Below are positions 47,803-56,907 of a stretch of DNA of 64,000 nt, piece after piece (the first letter of the stretch is position 1; each line of letters begins with the position of its first letter). The stretch spans positions 124,001 to 188,000 of the forward strand of contig NZ_SOAX01000002.1 in the NCBI RefSeq assembly GCF_004364635.1, given 5' to 3'. Under the pieces are notes generated by a model, which made no database searches, was not told where the DNA came from, and saw only the letters and a program-made list of their open reading frames with translations. Made by a program: the position numbers and the translations under genes. The stretch is from Halospina denitrificans (GTDB lineage Bacteria > Pseudomonadota > Gammaproteobacteria > Pseudomonadales > Oleiphilaceae).

Positions 47803-49083
47803 TCAGTGGGAATGGCCGGCATGCTTAAGCTGTTCACGGCCGAATTCCGCCTTGAGCGTGAAGGTGTTGACGGCAGCGTAGGGCTCTCCGGCAGAGAGCC
47901 CCTTCAGGATTTCGACCTTGCCGTCAGCCTTGCGCCCGAGCTTGACCGGCCGGGCCCTGAAACCATGGTCGGTCCGTACAAACACCCGCGGCCCGCCATC
48001 CATGGTCTGGATCGCGGTCTGCGGCACAACCACATCCGCATCCACCGTTTCCACGGTCACATTCCCCGTGATGAACTGGCCCGGATACCACTGACCGGAA
48101 GCGTTTTCCAGCACCACGCGGGCCCTGGCAGAGCGGGTGGATTCCTGCATCAATGGCGTGACATAGGTGACGGAACTGGTGGCCGACGCATCGGAATCCG
48201 TCGCCTTCACGGTGACACTCTGGCCCGGACTCACATCATCAATGCTCTGGGGAAAGATGCTGAGCTGCCCCCAGACACGATCCCGGCTGGCGATCACGAA
48301 GGGCGAATCCCCGCCAGCATTGGCACTCACCCGTTCACCCCGGGTGAGGTGGCGTTCAATGATGGTGCCATCCACCGGGGCGGTCAGCTCGTAACGGGCA
48401 AGACTTTCATTGCTCTCCAGATCCAGCGCTTTGATGCCCTTCGGGGTCATGCCCAGGGTGCGCAGCTCGCGGCGTACCAGCTCAACCTTGACCTGTGCTT
48501 CGCTCAGTGCCTGACGGCTCTCCTGGAGTTCCGCCTGAGACGCGATCTGATCGTTGGCCAGTCGCTGCTTGCGCTGGAAGGTGGCCCGCGCCAGCTCGAG
48601 ACTGGCCTTCGCCGACAGGAATTCCGAACGCACCCGGGCCAGCTCACGGCTCGAAAGCACGGCGAGCACCTCACCCTCGCTGACCTGTTCGCCGCTCTGT
48701 TTCAGCAGCTTCTCCGCCCGTCCGGAAACACGGGCCGTCACGTGGGTGATCAGGCCTTCATCGAACACGACCTCGCCGGGGAATTCCCGCCTGATCGACA
48801 GTGAGCCGGGTCCGGCTTCACGCACCTCAAGGCCGAATTCACGGATGACCTCGTCTGAGAGAGCAAGTTCCTGGCTACCCTTTTCGCCCTCGCGGCTTTC
48901 CTCTGAGGCGCTTTCATGATCATGCTCTCCGGATTTCCCCGACGCGCCCTTTTCTCCCTCGGCCTGCTCTTCATGGCCATGATTCCCGTGCCCGTCTTCC
49001 CCGGCATGCGGCTCGTGGCCATTACCACAACCGGCGAGCACTGCCATAAATACAAATGTGATCAGGACGTTCCGGCGCCTCAT
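47803..49083 (-). CDS. Metal-efflux periplasmic adaptor lipoprotein, CzcB/CusB type
   Basis: 426 residues. The signal peptide ends in the lipobox LAGC, so it should be anchored as a lipoprotein. A His/Glu/Asp-rich stretch follows (about residues 22-60, HEPHAGEDGHGNHGHEE), and HAGHSH stands at the C-terminus; both are likely metal-binding. Barrel-sandwich and alpha-hairpin domains follow (VTARVSGRAEKLLKQSGEQVSEG and the coiled coil to about residue 215). It links the RND pump to the outer-membrane channel. The start overlaps the channel gene stop by four bases. Confidence 0.91.
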   Translation of the reverse strand: MRRRNVLITFVFMAVLAGCGNGHEPHAGEDGHGNHGHEEQAEGEKGASGKSGEHDHESASEESREGEKGSQELALSDEVIREFGLEVREAGPGSLSIRREFPGEVVFDEGLITHVTARVSGRAEKLLKQSGEQVSEGEVLAVLSSRELARVRSEFLSAKASLELARATFQRKQRLANDQIASQAELQESRQALSEAQVKVELVRRELRTLGMTPKGIKALDLESNESLARYELTAPVDGTIIERHLTRGERVSANAGGDSPFVIASRDRVWGQLSIFPQSIDDVSPGQSVTVKATDSDASATSSVTYVTPLMQESTRSARARVVLENASGQWYPGQFITGNVTVETVDADVVVPQTAIQTMDGGPRVFVRTDHGFRARPVKLGRKADGKVEILKGLSAGEPYAAVNTFTLKAEFGREQLKHAGHSH

Positions 49084-50357
49084 TGCATCGACTCCCCGGG
49101 GGCCAGACCGGCCGCCTCTTTCAATTCCAGTTTCGCCAGGCGTGCTTCAAGGAGCAGGTCCGCCCGTTTACGCTCGGCCTGCCAGACGGCATTAGTGGCA
49201 TCAATCAGTTCCGTGAGCGTGACGTTACCTGCCCGATAGCCCTGCTCGCTCTGCTCAACAACCTTTCGTGATGGCTCGAGTATCTGCTCTTCATGACGCT
49301 CCAGGCGAGTCATCAAACGCCCGAGGGACTCGTACGCTGTTGCAATCTGGCGCTCAAGTTCACGCCGTCCTTCCCTGTGGGCTTGGTTCGCCTGTTCCGC
49401 CCTGCCCCTGGCAGCCGCCTCGCGGCCGCCGTAGGTCGTCCAGAGAGGAACTTCCACGCCCAGCCCAACGGCATAGGCGTTTTCTTCCTCACCCCGTAGC
49501 GCGAACCGCTTATGACTGAACGTCAGGTTCAGATCCGGAATGCGTGAGGCATTCGCTTCACGCGCCCTGGCCCTCGCGGATTCCGTTTCCTGCCGCGCCT
49601 GCCTGAGTTCCGGATGGCTGGCGAGGCGGGATTTCAGGTCAGACAGGCGAGGCGGCTCTGATATGGCGAGAGTGGTCTCAAACTCGGGGTCTTCACCGCC
49701 ACTGAGATCAAGGAGGTTGCGGAAACGCTCCAGCACCGTCGCTCGATGCCGACTGGCATCGGAAAGCGTGGCATCCGCCTGGGCGGCCAATACTGACAGG
49801 CGGCTGGCCTCACGCATCGCGATGTCGCCACTTTCCGAGCGTTTCTGGGCAATATTGTCAAAGCGATCGGCCTGCTCGGTCTGGCGCTGAGCGATGGCCA
49901 TCCGGGCCTGTGCGTGCTGCAGCCGCTGGTACAGCCGCGCCGCCTCGTGGGCTACGGAAAGCGATGCCCCGGTTACGCCGGAACGCGCCGCCGAGACGGC
50001 CTGCTCCGCAGCCTCGGCATCCGCGGCGGTGCGCCCGCCAATGGGAATGGGCTGCATCAGCTGCACGTTCTGAACGCGGATATCGTTGGTCTGCAGTTCC
50101 TGTCCGAGCGTGTCTCCCGCCGAAACACTCAGCGAAGGGTTCGGCCAGACACCGGATTGCTCGTACTTGCCCTGCTCACTGACAAGGGCTGCCTTTTCAC
50201 GCTCAATGACGGGTGAGACAGACTGTGCCCGCTCGATGCTCTTCTGCAATGTCCAGCTTCCGGCGTACACCCGCGCGGCTGTAACCAGCATCAGCGCGGT
50301 GATCAATGCCCAGGGTAAACGCCTGCCCTTGCAGATACACTTAGCCAAGTGCTGCAT
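49080..50357 (-). CDS. Outer-membrane efflux channel, TolC family (CzcC/CusC type)
   Basis: 425 residues from MQHLAKCICKGRRLPWALIT, with GGAG six bases before the ATG and a signal peptide. Two outer-membrane-efflux repeats of long helices are visible (first GVWPNPSLSVSAGD to ALYQRL; second ANASRIPDLNLTF to the C-terminus). It forms the exit channel of the tripartite pump. A longer frame to 50507 would overlap the small exported protein gene and has no support. Confidence 0.9.
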   Translation of the reverse strand: MQHLAKCICKGRRLPWALITALMLVTAARVYAGSWTLQKSIERAQSVSPVIEREKAALVSEQGKYEQSGVWPNPSLSVSAGDTLGQELQTNDIRVQNVQLMQPIPIGGRTAADAEAAEQAVSAARSGVTGASLSVAHEAARLYQRLQHAQARMAIAQRQTEQADRFDNIAQKRSESGDIAMREASRLSVLAAQADATLSDASRHRATVLERFRNLLDLSGGEDPEFETTLAISEPPRLSDLKSRLASHPELRQARQETESARARAREANASRIPDLNLTFSHKRFALRGEEENAYAVGLGVEVPLWTTYGGREAAARGRAEQANQAHREGRRELERQIATAYESLGRLMTRLERHEEQILEPSRKVVEQSEQGYRAGNVTLTELIDATNAVWQAERKRADLLLEARLAKLELKEAAGLAPGESMQ

Positions 50358-50424
50358 GGTGTTCTCCAATACGCAGTATTTCGTTCGGTATGCGGGAAAA
50401 TCACATACCGCGGATTGGGAGTGT

Positions 50425-50811
50425 TCAGGCGTGAGGTGGGTCGCGGGGCTGGGGAAGCGTGTAGCGTGGTGGTGGCTGGGGTGCCTGTACGAGCTGCGAG
50501 CCCACATCGATCGGGGCCGCAGTGACCACTATGGGCTGTGGCCAGCCGGTAATCACGAGGTCCAGGGACCAGTCGCCGGACTGTTCCCGGCTTATCGGGT
50601 CTGCATCCAGGCCATTCTGATCCCCGTGCAACTCATGGGAAAAATCCGCATGGACCGTGTCCGAACCGGACTGCCCATGGTCTCCCAACTGATGGAAATG
50701 AAGCCCCGCACCGAGCAACAGCTGCACCACGAAAACAACCGCCAGGGCGACACTGAGCCGGCGGCCGAATCGTTGATTGCTCACCAACATTGCGTTTGCC
50801 TGAAGAGACAT
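50425..50811 (-). CDS. Small exported His-containing protein at head of metal-efflux operon
   Basis: 128 residues: one hydrophobic segment (about 18-38), then a His/Asp-rich part (HFHQLGDHGQSG, HADFSHELHGD) and a Pro-rich tail ending PRDPPHA. I do not recognise a firm family. Position, size and His content recall CzcI-like proteins encoded just before czcC in other bacteria, thought to modulate metal response. It precedes the channel gene on the same strand by 67 bases. The internal ATG at 50790 is an alternative start. Confidence 0.65.
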   Translation of the reverse strand: MSLQANAMLVSNQRFGRRLSVALAVVFVVQLLLGAGLHFHQLGDHGQSGSDTVHADFSHELHGDQNGLDADPISREQSGDWSLDLVITGWPQPIVVTAAPIDVGSQLVQAPQPPPRYTLPQPRDPPHA

Positions 50812-50867
50812 GGGTTCATTAATCCAACAGAGTCCGATACGGAATTGCCGCTTGCATCAGGGAATTG

Positions 50868-50891
50868 AGGCTACCATAGAATAAGTAGCCT
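50868..50891. promoter_or_regulatory. Inverted repeat in divergent promoter region, possible metal-regulator operator
   Basis: A perfect 7-bp inverted repeat AGGCTAC (50868-50874) and GTAGCCT (50885-50891) is separated by ten AT-rich bases. It lies between the metal-efflux operon (leftward) and the DUF302 gene (rightward). On the plus strand it fills the long spacer between TTGAGG and TGCAAT, a layout seen at MerR-type promoters. No regulator gene is nearby. Confidence 0.45.
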
Positions 50892-50972
50892 GCAATACTT
50901 GGATACCAGCCCATGGGATTGTCCGGAAATCCGGGCTAAACTCAATAGAGCATGGATTAAGGAGAAGCAGCT

Positions 50973-51359
50973 ATGTCATATACGATCAGTCGGGTTATCA
51001 CGGATGGGGATTTTGAGGATGTGGATGGTAGAACGCGTCAGGCTCTGGCCGACCACGGTTTCGGGGTACTGACGGAAATTGACGTCAAGGCTACGATGAA
51101 AAAGAAACTGGATAAGGATATGTCCGATTACCGGATTCTTGGTGCCTGTAACCCAGGCATGGCCTGGGAGGCTATTGGCCTGGAACCGCGGGTCGGCGCT
51201 ATGCTGCCCTGCAATGTCATTCTTCGCGAAAGTTCAGAGGGCATCGAGGTCAGCGCAATAGACCCTGTCGCGTCCATGACCGCCATTGATAACGATGAGC
51301 TTAAACAGGTCGCGGGGAACGTCAGGGATATGCTTTCGGATGTGGTTCAATCCATCTGA
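50973..51359 (+). CDS. DUF302 family protein
   Basis: 128-residue single-domain protein: GRTRQALADHGFGVLTEIDVKATMKKKL, then YRILGACNPGMAWEAIGLEPRVGAMLPCNVILRE, the family signature with a conserved CNP and a CN segment. DUF302 proteins are small alpha/beta proteins of unknown function, often found near metal or redox genes. AAGGAG stands eight bases before the ATG. It is divergent from the metal-efflux operon and convergent with rpoS. Confidence 0.9.
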   Translation: MSYTISRVITDGDFEDVDGRTRQALADHGFGVLTEIDVKATMKKKLDKDMSDYRILGACNPGMAWEAIGLEPRVGAMLPCNVILRESSEGIEVSAIDPVASMTAIDNDELKQVAGNVRDMLSDVVQSI

Positions 51360-51376
51360 AAACGAGGATAGAACTG

Positions 51377-51403
51377 TTTGGCGTCGCTGTCAGCGACGCC
51401 AAA
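51377..51403. terminator. Hairpin between DUF302 gene and rpoS
   Basis: TTTGGCGTCGCT and AGCGACGCCAAA form a perfect 12-bp stem with a three-base loop. It lies between two convergent stops, so it may end both transcripts or protect their 3' ends. No U-run follows on either strand, so it is not a textbook intrinsic terminator. Confidence 0.55.
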
Positions 51404-51408
51404 CGGAA

Positions 51409-52407
51409 TCAACCCTCGAAAAGCATATCGCCTGAGAGCCCCTCCTTCTCAAGAATCTCCCGCAGGCGGCGCAGAGCTTCGACCTGGATCTGGCGCACCC
51501 GCTCACGGGTCAGTCCGATCTCGGAACCCACTTCCTCCAGCGTGCTGGTGTTGTAGCCCCGAAGGCCAAAGCGACGGCAGAGGACTTCCTGCTGCTTGTC
51601 GCTGAGCTGGTCGATCCACTGCTCGATGCAGCCCTTGATGTTGTTTTCCTGGAGCAGGGAGGCCGGATCGGCGGACCCTTCATCCGGAACCGTGTCCAGC
51701 AGCGACTTGTCGCCGTTGTTGCCAATGGGCGTGTCCACGGAGGCGACGCGCTCGTTCAGGCCGAGCATGCGCTTGACGTCCGCAACCGGCTTGTCGACCT
51801 TGTTGGCGATTTCCTCGGCGGAAGGCTCATGGTCCAGCTTCTGGCTGAGCTCACGGGAGGCACGCAGGTAGAGGTTGAGCTCCTTGACCACGTGAATCGG
51901 CAGACGGATGGTGCGCGTCTGGTTCATGATGGCGCGCTCGATGGTCTGGCGGATCCACCAGGTCGCGTAGGTGGAGAAGCGGAAGCCACGCTCCGGGTCA
52001 AACTTCTCCACGGCGCGGATCAGGCCCAGGTTCCCCTCTTCGATCAGGTCCAGCAGTGTCAGCCCGCGGTTCACGTAACGCCGCGCAATCTTCACCACAA
52101 GGCGCAGGTTGCTCTCGATCATCCGGCGCCGGCCACTTTCATCCCCCTGGCGTGCCAGGCGGGAGAAATGCACTTCCTCCTCCGGCGTCAGCAGTGGAGA
52201 GAAACCGATCTCGTTGAGATACAGCTGGGTTGCATCCGCCTGCTGCTGGCGGCCTGTCTGGCTGTACCGCGAGGAGTTGTTGCGGGCACGCTCGAGTGCT
52301 GCGGCGCCATCATCCTCGGTAACAGCCGCCTGTTCCGGCGCTTCAGTCACCGCTGCCTCTTCATCCAGAGCCACTTCCTGAACTATTTCGTCTCGCTCTA
52401 CCGACAT
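51409..52407 (-). CDS. rpoS: RNA polymerase sigma factor RpoS
   Basis: Stationary-phase and general-stress sigma factor. 332 residues from the ATG at 52407 ([12 protein letters not shown]), preceded by AGGGTG; an upstream GTG would add three residues. Region 1.2 is [21 protein letters not shown], region 2 [34 protein letters not shown], region 3 [21 protein letters not shown], and region 4.2 [19 protein letters not shown]. It follows nlpD, within which the main rpoS promoter lies in other gammaproteobacteria. Confidence 0.97.
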   Translation of the reverse strand: MSVERDEIVQEVALDEEAAVTEAPEQAAVTEDDGAAALERARNNSSRYSQTGRQQQADATQLYLNEIGFSPLLTPEEEVHFSRLARQGDESGRRRMIESNLRLVVKIARRYVNRGLTLLDLIEEGNLGLIRAVEKFDPERGFRFSTYATWWIRQTIERAIMNQTRTIRLPIHVVKELNLYLRASRELSQKLDHEPSAEEIANKVDKPVADVKRMLGLNERVASVDTPIGNNGDKSLLDTVPDEGSADPASLLQENNIKGCIEQWIDQLSDKQQEVLCRRFGLRGYNTSTLEEVGSEIGLTRERVRQIQVEALRRLREILEKEGLSGDMLFEG

Positions 52408-52481
52408 AGTTTTCACCCTGCTTGTAATACTACCCCTTGAAGGCTTCCGTTATTGTTTGATTATCAGGAAGCCACTTTTGT

Positions 52482-53318
52482 CTAACGAGGCGGCAGATAC
52501 TGCGCCGGATCGACCGGATCCCCTTTTCTTCTTATTTCAAAGTGGAGCATGGTCCGGTCCGCTCCGGTGCTCCCCATCTCGGCGATTGTCTCGCCCTGGC
52601 TGACTTTCTCGCCCTCCTCAACCAGGATGGCCCGGCTGTGGGCATAGGCACTGAGAAAGTGTTCGCTGTGATTGACAATGATCAGATTGCCATATCCCAG
52701 CAAACCGCTGCCCGCGTACACCACACTCCCGTCGGCAGCAGCCTCGATGGGGTCTCCCGCATCGCCGCCGATATCAATACCTTTATTCATATCGGCGCTT
52801 TCAGATGAATATTTCGCAATAACCGGGCCAGAATGGGGCCAGCGCCAAACGATGTCATTAACGGAAGTATTGCCGGCCTGTAACTCTGTGTTACTTGCAC
52901 GATTGCCGGAAGATGCTACGGAGGATGATTTCGGAGTGCTCGATGAGGTGTTCTGAGAGGGCTTGCGTGAAGTGCTTTCGGTACCTTGATCGGTAGAGCT
53001 CGGCGAGGACCGACCCGCCGATGAACGCGCGCCGGTTCCCTGTTCTACTTCTCTGTTCAGGTGAATGACATCCCCGGGATGAATCTCGTAAGGCTCCTGA
53101 ATCCCGTTGGCAGCGGCGAGATCCCGGTAGTTCCAGCCATATCGCATGGCAACGCTGTAGAGGGTTTCCCCCTCTGAAACCACATGCCGCCCCCAGGTCA
53201 CTCTGGGGTTGTAATCATCATCGAGAAGCAGTTCCGTGGAATTACAGCCACTGAGCACAAGCAGCACCACCAGACCGATAAGGCCGGGAGCAGAGTTAAT
53301 AAAACGGCGCTGACTCAT
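52482..53318 (-). CDS. nlpD: NlpD lipoprotein, murein hydrolase activator
   Basis: 278 residues. The signal peptide ends in the lipobox LSGC. A LysM domain (HVVSEGETLYSVAMRYGWNYRDLAAANGI) binds peptidoglycan, a Ser/Thr-rich linker follows (about residues 95-160), then a LytM/M23 domain. The first catalytic His is Asn (MNKGIDIGG) and the final motif is LHFEIR instead of HxH, as in E. coli NlpD, so it is a non-catalytic activator of the amidase AmiC in cell separation. The start at 53318 is preferred to 53354 for signal-peptide length. Confidence 0.94.
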   Translation of the reverse strand: MSQRRFINSAPGLIGLVVLLVLSGCNSTELLLDDDYNPRVTWGRHVVSEGETLYSVAMRYGWNYRDLAAANGIQEPYEIHPGDVIHLNREVEQGTGARSSAGRSSPSSTDQGTESTSRKPSQNTSSSTPKSSSVASSGNRASNTELQAGNTSVNDIVWRWPHSGPVIAKYSSESADMNKGIDIGGDAGDPIEAAADGSVVYAGSGLLGYGNLIIVNHSEHFLSAYAHSRAILVEEGEKVSQGETIAEMGSTGADRTMLHFEIRRKGDPVDPAQYLPPR

Positions 53319-53373
53319 AAGGTTACCGCTTACTTTTGAGGCCCGGTATGGCATTTTTCTATTCTTTTTTGGA

Positions 53374-53379
53374 ATTATA
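53374..53379 (-). promoter_or_regulatory. Candidate -10 box for nlpD-rpoS
   Basis: On the minus strand a consensus TATAAT stands in an AT-rich block with A and T tracts, about 55 bases before the nlpD ATG at 53318. The -35 region is poor (T-rich), which suggests reliance on an activator or on the A/T tracts. Confidence 0.45.
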
Positions 53380-53435
53380 ATGTTTTTTTGATACCCAAAA
53401 AATCTTAAAAATTGACCAGAACATGAATTTTCTCC

Positions 53436-53565
53436 GGTAACCCGCTCTTTTATCTGAATAAATTTTGGGCGATTCGGGGTTACATGATTAAGGCCGGTGT
53501 TACCTGGGGGAACACTACCGGTAACAGATCACACGGATTCTGTGAGCTTTCTCCCGGGGTTACAT
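53436..53565. promoter_or_regulatory. Cluster of five GTTAC/GTAAC motifs upstream of nlpD-rpoS
   Basis: GGTAAC at 53436 and 53520, and GTTAC at 53479, 53499 and 53559, are spread over 130 bases. Two copies share the longer GGGGTTACAT (53476-53485 and 53556-53565). GTAACCC near 53437 and GGGTTAC near 53478 face each other as an inverted repeat. The cluster lies upstream of the candidate nlpD promoter and may bind a regulator. The region between nlpD and DUF368 holds no gene. Confidence 0.4.
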
Positions 53566-53612
53566 CTTTTCCTTAATACACGATTCGAGGAGTTGCCCTT
53601 TTCTTCCGGAGT

Positions 53613-54539
53613 CTACTCTGCCGGAACCGTGACGTCAGATCCAGAGAAGCGCTCAAGGAGCATGACCAGACCAATCCCCGCCAGCAGCACACCACCAACA
53701 GCAAGCAGTTGATGGGGCTCACCGGTCACTTGAGCATAGTGCAGAGGACCGAGATTGTCGTGAACCAACGCGCCGGAAGGCATGACGCGCCAGGGCCAGA
53801 GGTTGGCAAGGGAGCCCAGCATGATGCCCGCCAGGACAGCCAGCGTGGCGCTGGGATAACGGTCCAGGGTTGCCGAAACCGCACGCGCCATGGCCACGAG
53901 CCCAAGGGCGCAGCCAATGGCGAAGATGGCCAGAATGGCAAGGTCAGCCCCCCTGATGGCGGTCAGGACCGGCTCATAGAGCCCCAGCAGGAGAAGGATG
54001 AAACTCCCCGAGATACCGGGCAGGATCATTGCGGAAATCGCGATAAAACCGGCGCCAAACGCAATCAGCGGGGTGAGGGTCAGGGTGGCGGGCGTCAACT
54101 GGGTAATCCCCCATGCCACAAGCGCACCCGCTGCAAAACCGGCAAAAGCCGGCGCTCGCCAGTGCGGAACCTGACGGCCTACATGAATGATGGCGCCCAC
54201 GACCAGGCCAAAGAAAAAGCCCCGCACCAGGCGTTCATGATGCTCAAGCAGGTACCCGATGCCGTGAGCCAGGCTGATTACGCTGATCAGGATGCCGGTC
54301 AGAAGCAGAAGCAGGAAAGCACCATCCACGCGGCGGAACGCCTCAGGGATGCTGCGCTGGCGCACCAGGATCACGGCCGCTTCCGGAATCCGTCCAAGGG
54401 CATGGAGAAGGCGCCCATAGATGCCCGTAATAAGCGCCATGGTCCCGCCGGAGACGCCGGGCACAATGTCGGCCGCCCCCATCACGCAACCCCGGGCGAC
54501 GATTCCCAGCGGGGACTGCTTTCCCGTGCCGTCGGTCAT
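53613..54539 (-). CDS. DUF368 membrane protein (undecaprenyl phosphate translocase family)
   Basis: 308 residues with about eight to ten membrane helices. The motifs GAADIVPGVSGGTMALITGIYGRLL near the N-terminus and AISAMILPGISGSFILLLLGLYEPVL in the middle are the two family repeats. DUF368 proteins (PopT) have been shown to recycle undecaprenyl phosphate across the membrane for cell-wall synthesis. The gene overlaps pcm by four bases. Confidence 0.9.
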   Translation of the reverse strand: MTDGTGKQSPLGIVARGCVMGAADIVPGVSGGTMALITGIYGRLLHALGRIPEAAVILVRQRSIPEAFRRVDGAFLLLLLTGILISVISLAHGIGYLLEHHERLVRGFFFGLVVGAIIHVGRQVPHWRAPAFAGFAAGALVAWGITQLTPATLTLTPLIAFGAGFIAISAMILPGISGSFILLLLGLYEPVLTAIRGADLAILAIFAIGCALGLVAMARAVSATLDRYPSATLAVLAGIMLGSLANLWPWRVMPSGALVHDNLGPLHYAQVTGEPHQLLAVGGVLLAGIGLVMLLERFSGSDVTVPAE

Positions 54540-55192
54540 CGCACCACGCCACCGAGCACGGGGACGAAGCGCACCGGTTCGATCTCGTGGCGTTCGAAGG
54601 TGTCACCGCGACGCGTTATGGAGGTCAGCATCTGGGTCTCATAGCCCAGGGGGGCCACCATGGTTCCACCCTCATCCAGTTGCTTGAGGAGTGTTTCCGG
54701 AACACCGCCCGGGGCTGCTGTGAGAATCATCCCGTCAAACGGAGCAGCATCCGGCCAGCCCTGACTGCCGTCACCCAGGCGCAGATGCACATTGCGGTAA
54801 CCCAGGCGCTGAAGCCGCTCGCGGGCCTGCTTATGCAGCGCCCCGATCCGCTCGATGCTGTAAACCTCCTCCACCAGCTCTGCCAGGATTGCCGCCTGGT
54901 AGCCCGACCCTGTGCCCAGTTCCAGCACCCGTCGTGCCCCCGCCTCCATCAGGATTTCGGTCATACGCGCCACAACATAGGGCTGAGACAGCGTCTGCTG
55001 ATGGCCAATCGGCAGCGCTGTGTCCTCATAGGCGCGGTGGGACAACGCCTCATCGAGGAAGATGTGGCGAGGGACCCTGGATATGGCATCCAGAACCTCG
55101 AAGCGCTCGATGCCTTCTTCCCGGAGACGCTCCACCAGCCGCATACGTGTCCGCTGGGAGGTCATACCGATACCCTGGAGTTCCGTATTCAT
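54536..55192 (-). CDS. pcm: Protein-L-isoaspartate O-methyltransferase
   Basis: Methylates isoaspartyl residues to start repair of aged proteins. 218 residues. The SAM-binding motif is VLELGTGSGYQAAILAEL, and family motifs LPIGHQQTLSQPYVVARMTE and DGMILTAAPGGVPETLL are present. The first ATG (55192) directly follows the surE stop; an ATG nine codons later is an alternative. Part of the conserved surE-pcm-nlpD-rpoS series. Confidence 0.95.
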   Translation of the reverse strand: MNTELQGIGMTSQRTRMRLVERLREEGIERFEVLDAISRVPRHIFLDEALSHRAYEDTALPIGHQQTLSQPYVVARMTEILMEAGARRVLELGTGSGYQAAILAELVEEVYSIERIGALHKQARERLQRLGYRNVHLRLGDGSQGWPDAAPFDGMILTAAPGGVPETLLKQLDEGGTMVAPLGYETQMLTSITRRGDTFERHEIEPVRFVPVLGGVVR

Positions 55193-55942
55193 TTACAACC
55201 CGTCTTTCAACCAATCACTCAGACTCTGGAACGTATCATAGTGCGTCATATCCACCTTTACAGGCGTAATCGACACATAACCTTCCCGTATGGCATGGAA
55301 ATCGGTTCCGGGGCCCGCGTCATCCTCATCCCCGGCGGCGCCGATCCACATCATCTCACGTCCGCGCGGACAGGAGACCCGCTGGGGCAGCTCACCACGT
55401 CCACGGTGCCCCAGGCGGGTGATCTGGACCCCCCGCAATTCCTCCCACTCCACATCGGGCACGTTAACATTCAGTACCGTTCGGGGCGGCACGGCAAGCG
55501 GATCGGGGCGGCAAAGCAGGGCCCTGACCACACGCGCCGCTGTCTCGAAATGCCAGTTTCCCCGGTTTGCCAGGGAGACCGCAATGGGCGGATGCCTCAG
55601 CAACCGACCCTCAACGGCAGCGGCCACGGTTCCCGAGTAGAGGATATCGTCGCCCAGGTTGGAGTGGGTATTGATGCCGGAGACCACCCGATCAAATTCG
55701 ATATCGAACATGTCCCCGATACCCAGGTGGACACAGTCGGTAGGGGTGCCGTCAATCGCCATAAACCCGTTGGGCAGCTCGGTGGCGGACAGGGGGCGGG
55801 TCAGCGTCAGGGCATTGCTCGCCCCGCTGTGATCCCGGTCGGGCGCGGAAACCCGCAGCTCACCCAGATCCAGGAGCGTCTCATAGAGCGCCTGGAGCCC
55901 CGGAGAATGCACACCATCATCGTTGGAAAGTAGAAGTTTCAT
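55193..55942 (-). CDS. surE: 5'/3'-nucleotidase SurE
   Basis: Stationary-phase survival nucleotidase, metal dependent, that removes phosphate from 5' and 3' nucleotides. 249 residues. It starts with the metal site [15 protein letters not shown], then [13 protein letters not shown] and the motif [24 protein letters not shown]. The ATG overlaps the truD stop. Confidence 0.96.
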   Translation of the reverse strand: MKLLLSNDDGVHSPGLQALYETLLDLGELRVSAPDRDHSGASNALTLTRPLSATELPNGFMAIDGTPTDCVHLGIGDMFDIEFDRVVSGINTHSNLGDDILYSGTVAAAVEGRLLRHPPIAVSLANRGNWHFETAARVVRALLCRPDPLAVPPRTVLNVNVPDVEWEELRGVQITRLGHRGRGELPQRVSCPRGREMMWIGAAGDEDDAGPGTDFHAIREGYVSITPVKVDMTHYDTFQSLSDWLKDGL

Positions 55943-56907
55943 GAGTTCCGGACGTCGTCGTCAATAATCAGTAGTTCATTCAGCACGGCGGTTGCGAAAG
56001 CGCCCCTGGGCAGGGTAAACGCCAGGAGCACCGAGTCGCCATCGTGATCCAGAGCGCAGTTTAGCGGTTTCACGGCGAGCGCGCGACGTGCCGACTGCAT
56101 TCTGGTGGCCCGGAACAGCGCCATGAAATGCGGATAGTCACCGGCAAACGCCAGCTCCCGTCCGGCCAGGGGCTCGCCGGCCCCACAGGCATCATCACCA
56201 AAGAGCGGGCCGGAGGGTTCGGATTCCGGCTCACCTTCCGTCACCTCCTGCCAATCCCCGGCCCGGAGTCGCTGTTCCAGCCATTCATTGAAGAGCCAGC
56301 TGCGTGCGGCGGACAGCAGCATCCCCGAGCGCGCCCGCTTGCGCGGGTTGCGCAGGGCGTCCGGGTTGAGCTCGGCAGCCGCGTCCAGATTCCCCCCGTT
56401 CCAGCCAAACCGCTGTGGCCCGAAGTAATTGGGGCACCCCAGTTCTGCCACCTGGCGCCAGCGCTCCGCCAGCGCCGCCCGGTCGGCATCCAGGGAGCGC
56501 ACGCGGATACGGAAGTGATTGTATTCATGTTGGCCCCGGCGCAGCTTGCGCTCGTGGCGATGCTGGTCGCGGACCCGCCAGCGCTGGGACACCCGGCCGA
56601 TGAGGGTCCGCTCCCGCTCGGCTGGACAGGGAACACTGAACCACTGCCGGGTAATGGCCTGGCGGTCCTTGCGGCCGCAATAACCCACGTCATGGTCGCG
56701 ACACCCGGCGAACTCCGCAATGAGGCGCGCCACATAGTCCGTATTGTCCCCGTCCTTCTCCAGGTACAGCAGCAGGTGTTCACCGGTACCGGTGGGCTCC
56801 CAGCCGAGTGCTTCAGCGACCTCGAAGTCCGCGTTCTCACACCGGACACGGCCCTGCCCCGTCGGACCACCCCAAGCCCGATCCCATTCCAGTTTCCATG
56901 CACTCAC
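55939..56907 (-). CDS. truD: tRNA pseudouridine(13) synthase TruD
   Basis: Makes pseudouridine 13 in tRNA-Glu. 322 residues. The catalytic Asp is in [18 protein letters not shown], and the TruD signature [14 protein letters not shown] follows. The start is GTG, overlapping the ispF stop (GTGA), which fits a coupled gene. Confidence 0.95.
   Translation of the reverse strand: MSAWKLEWDRAWGGPTGQGRVRCENADFEVAEALGWEPTGTGEHLLLYLEKDGDNTDYVARLIAEFAGCRDHDVGYCGRKDRQAITRQWFSVPCPAERERTLIGRVSQRWRVRDQHRHERKLRRGQHEYNHFRIRVRSLDADRAALAERWRQVAELGCPNYFGPQRFGWNGGNLDAAAELNPDALRNPRKRARSGMLLSAARSWLFNEWLEQRLRAGDWQEVTEGEPESEPSGPLFGDDACGAGEPLAGRELAFAGDYPHFMALFRATRMQSARRALAVKPLNCALDHDGDSVLLAFTLPRGAFATAVLNELLIIDDDVRNS

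Noticed and set aside
46191-47828. Plus-strand open frame of 545 codons opposite the RND pump gene
   Set aside because: Shadow of a clearly identified transporter; the product is His/Gln/Asp-rich with no motif.
53530-53546. CRP-like site in the nlpD upstream region
   Set aside because: The half-sites are TCACA then TGTGA, the reverse of the CRP consensus order.
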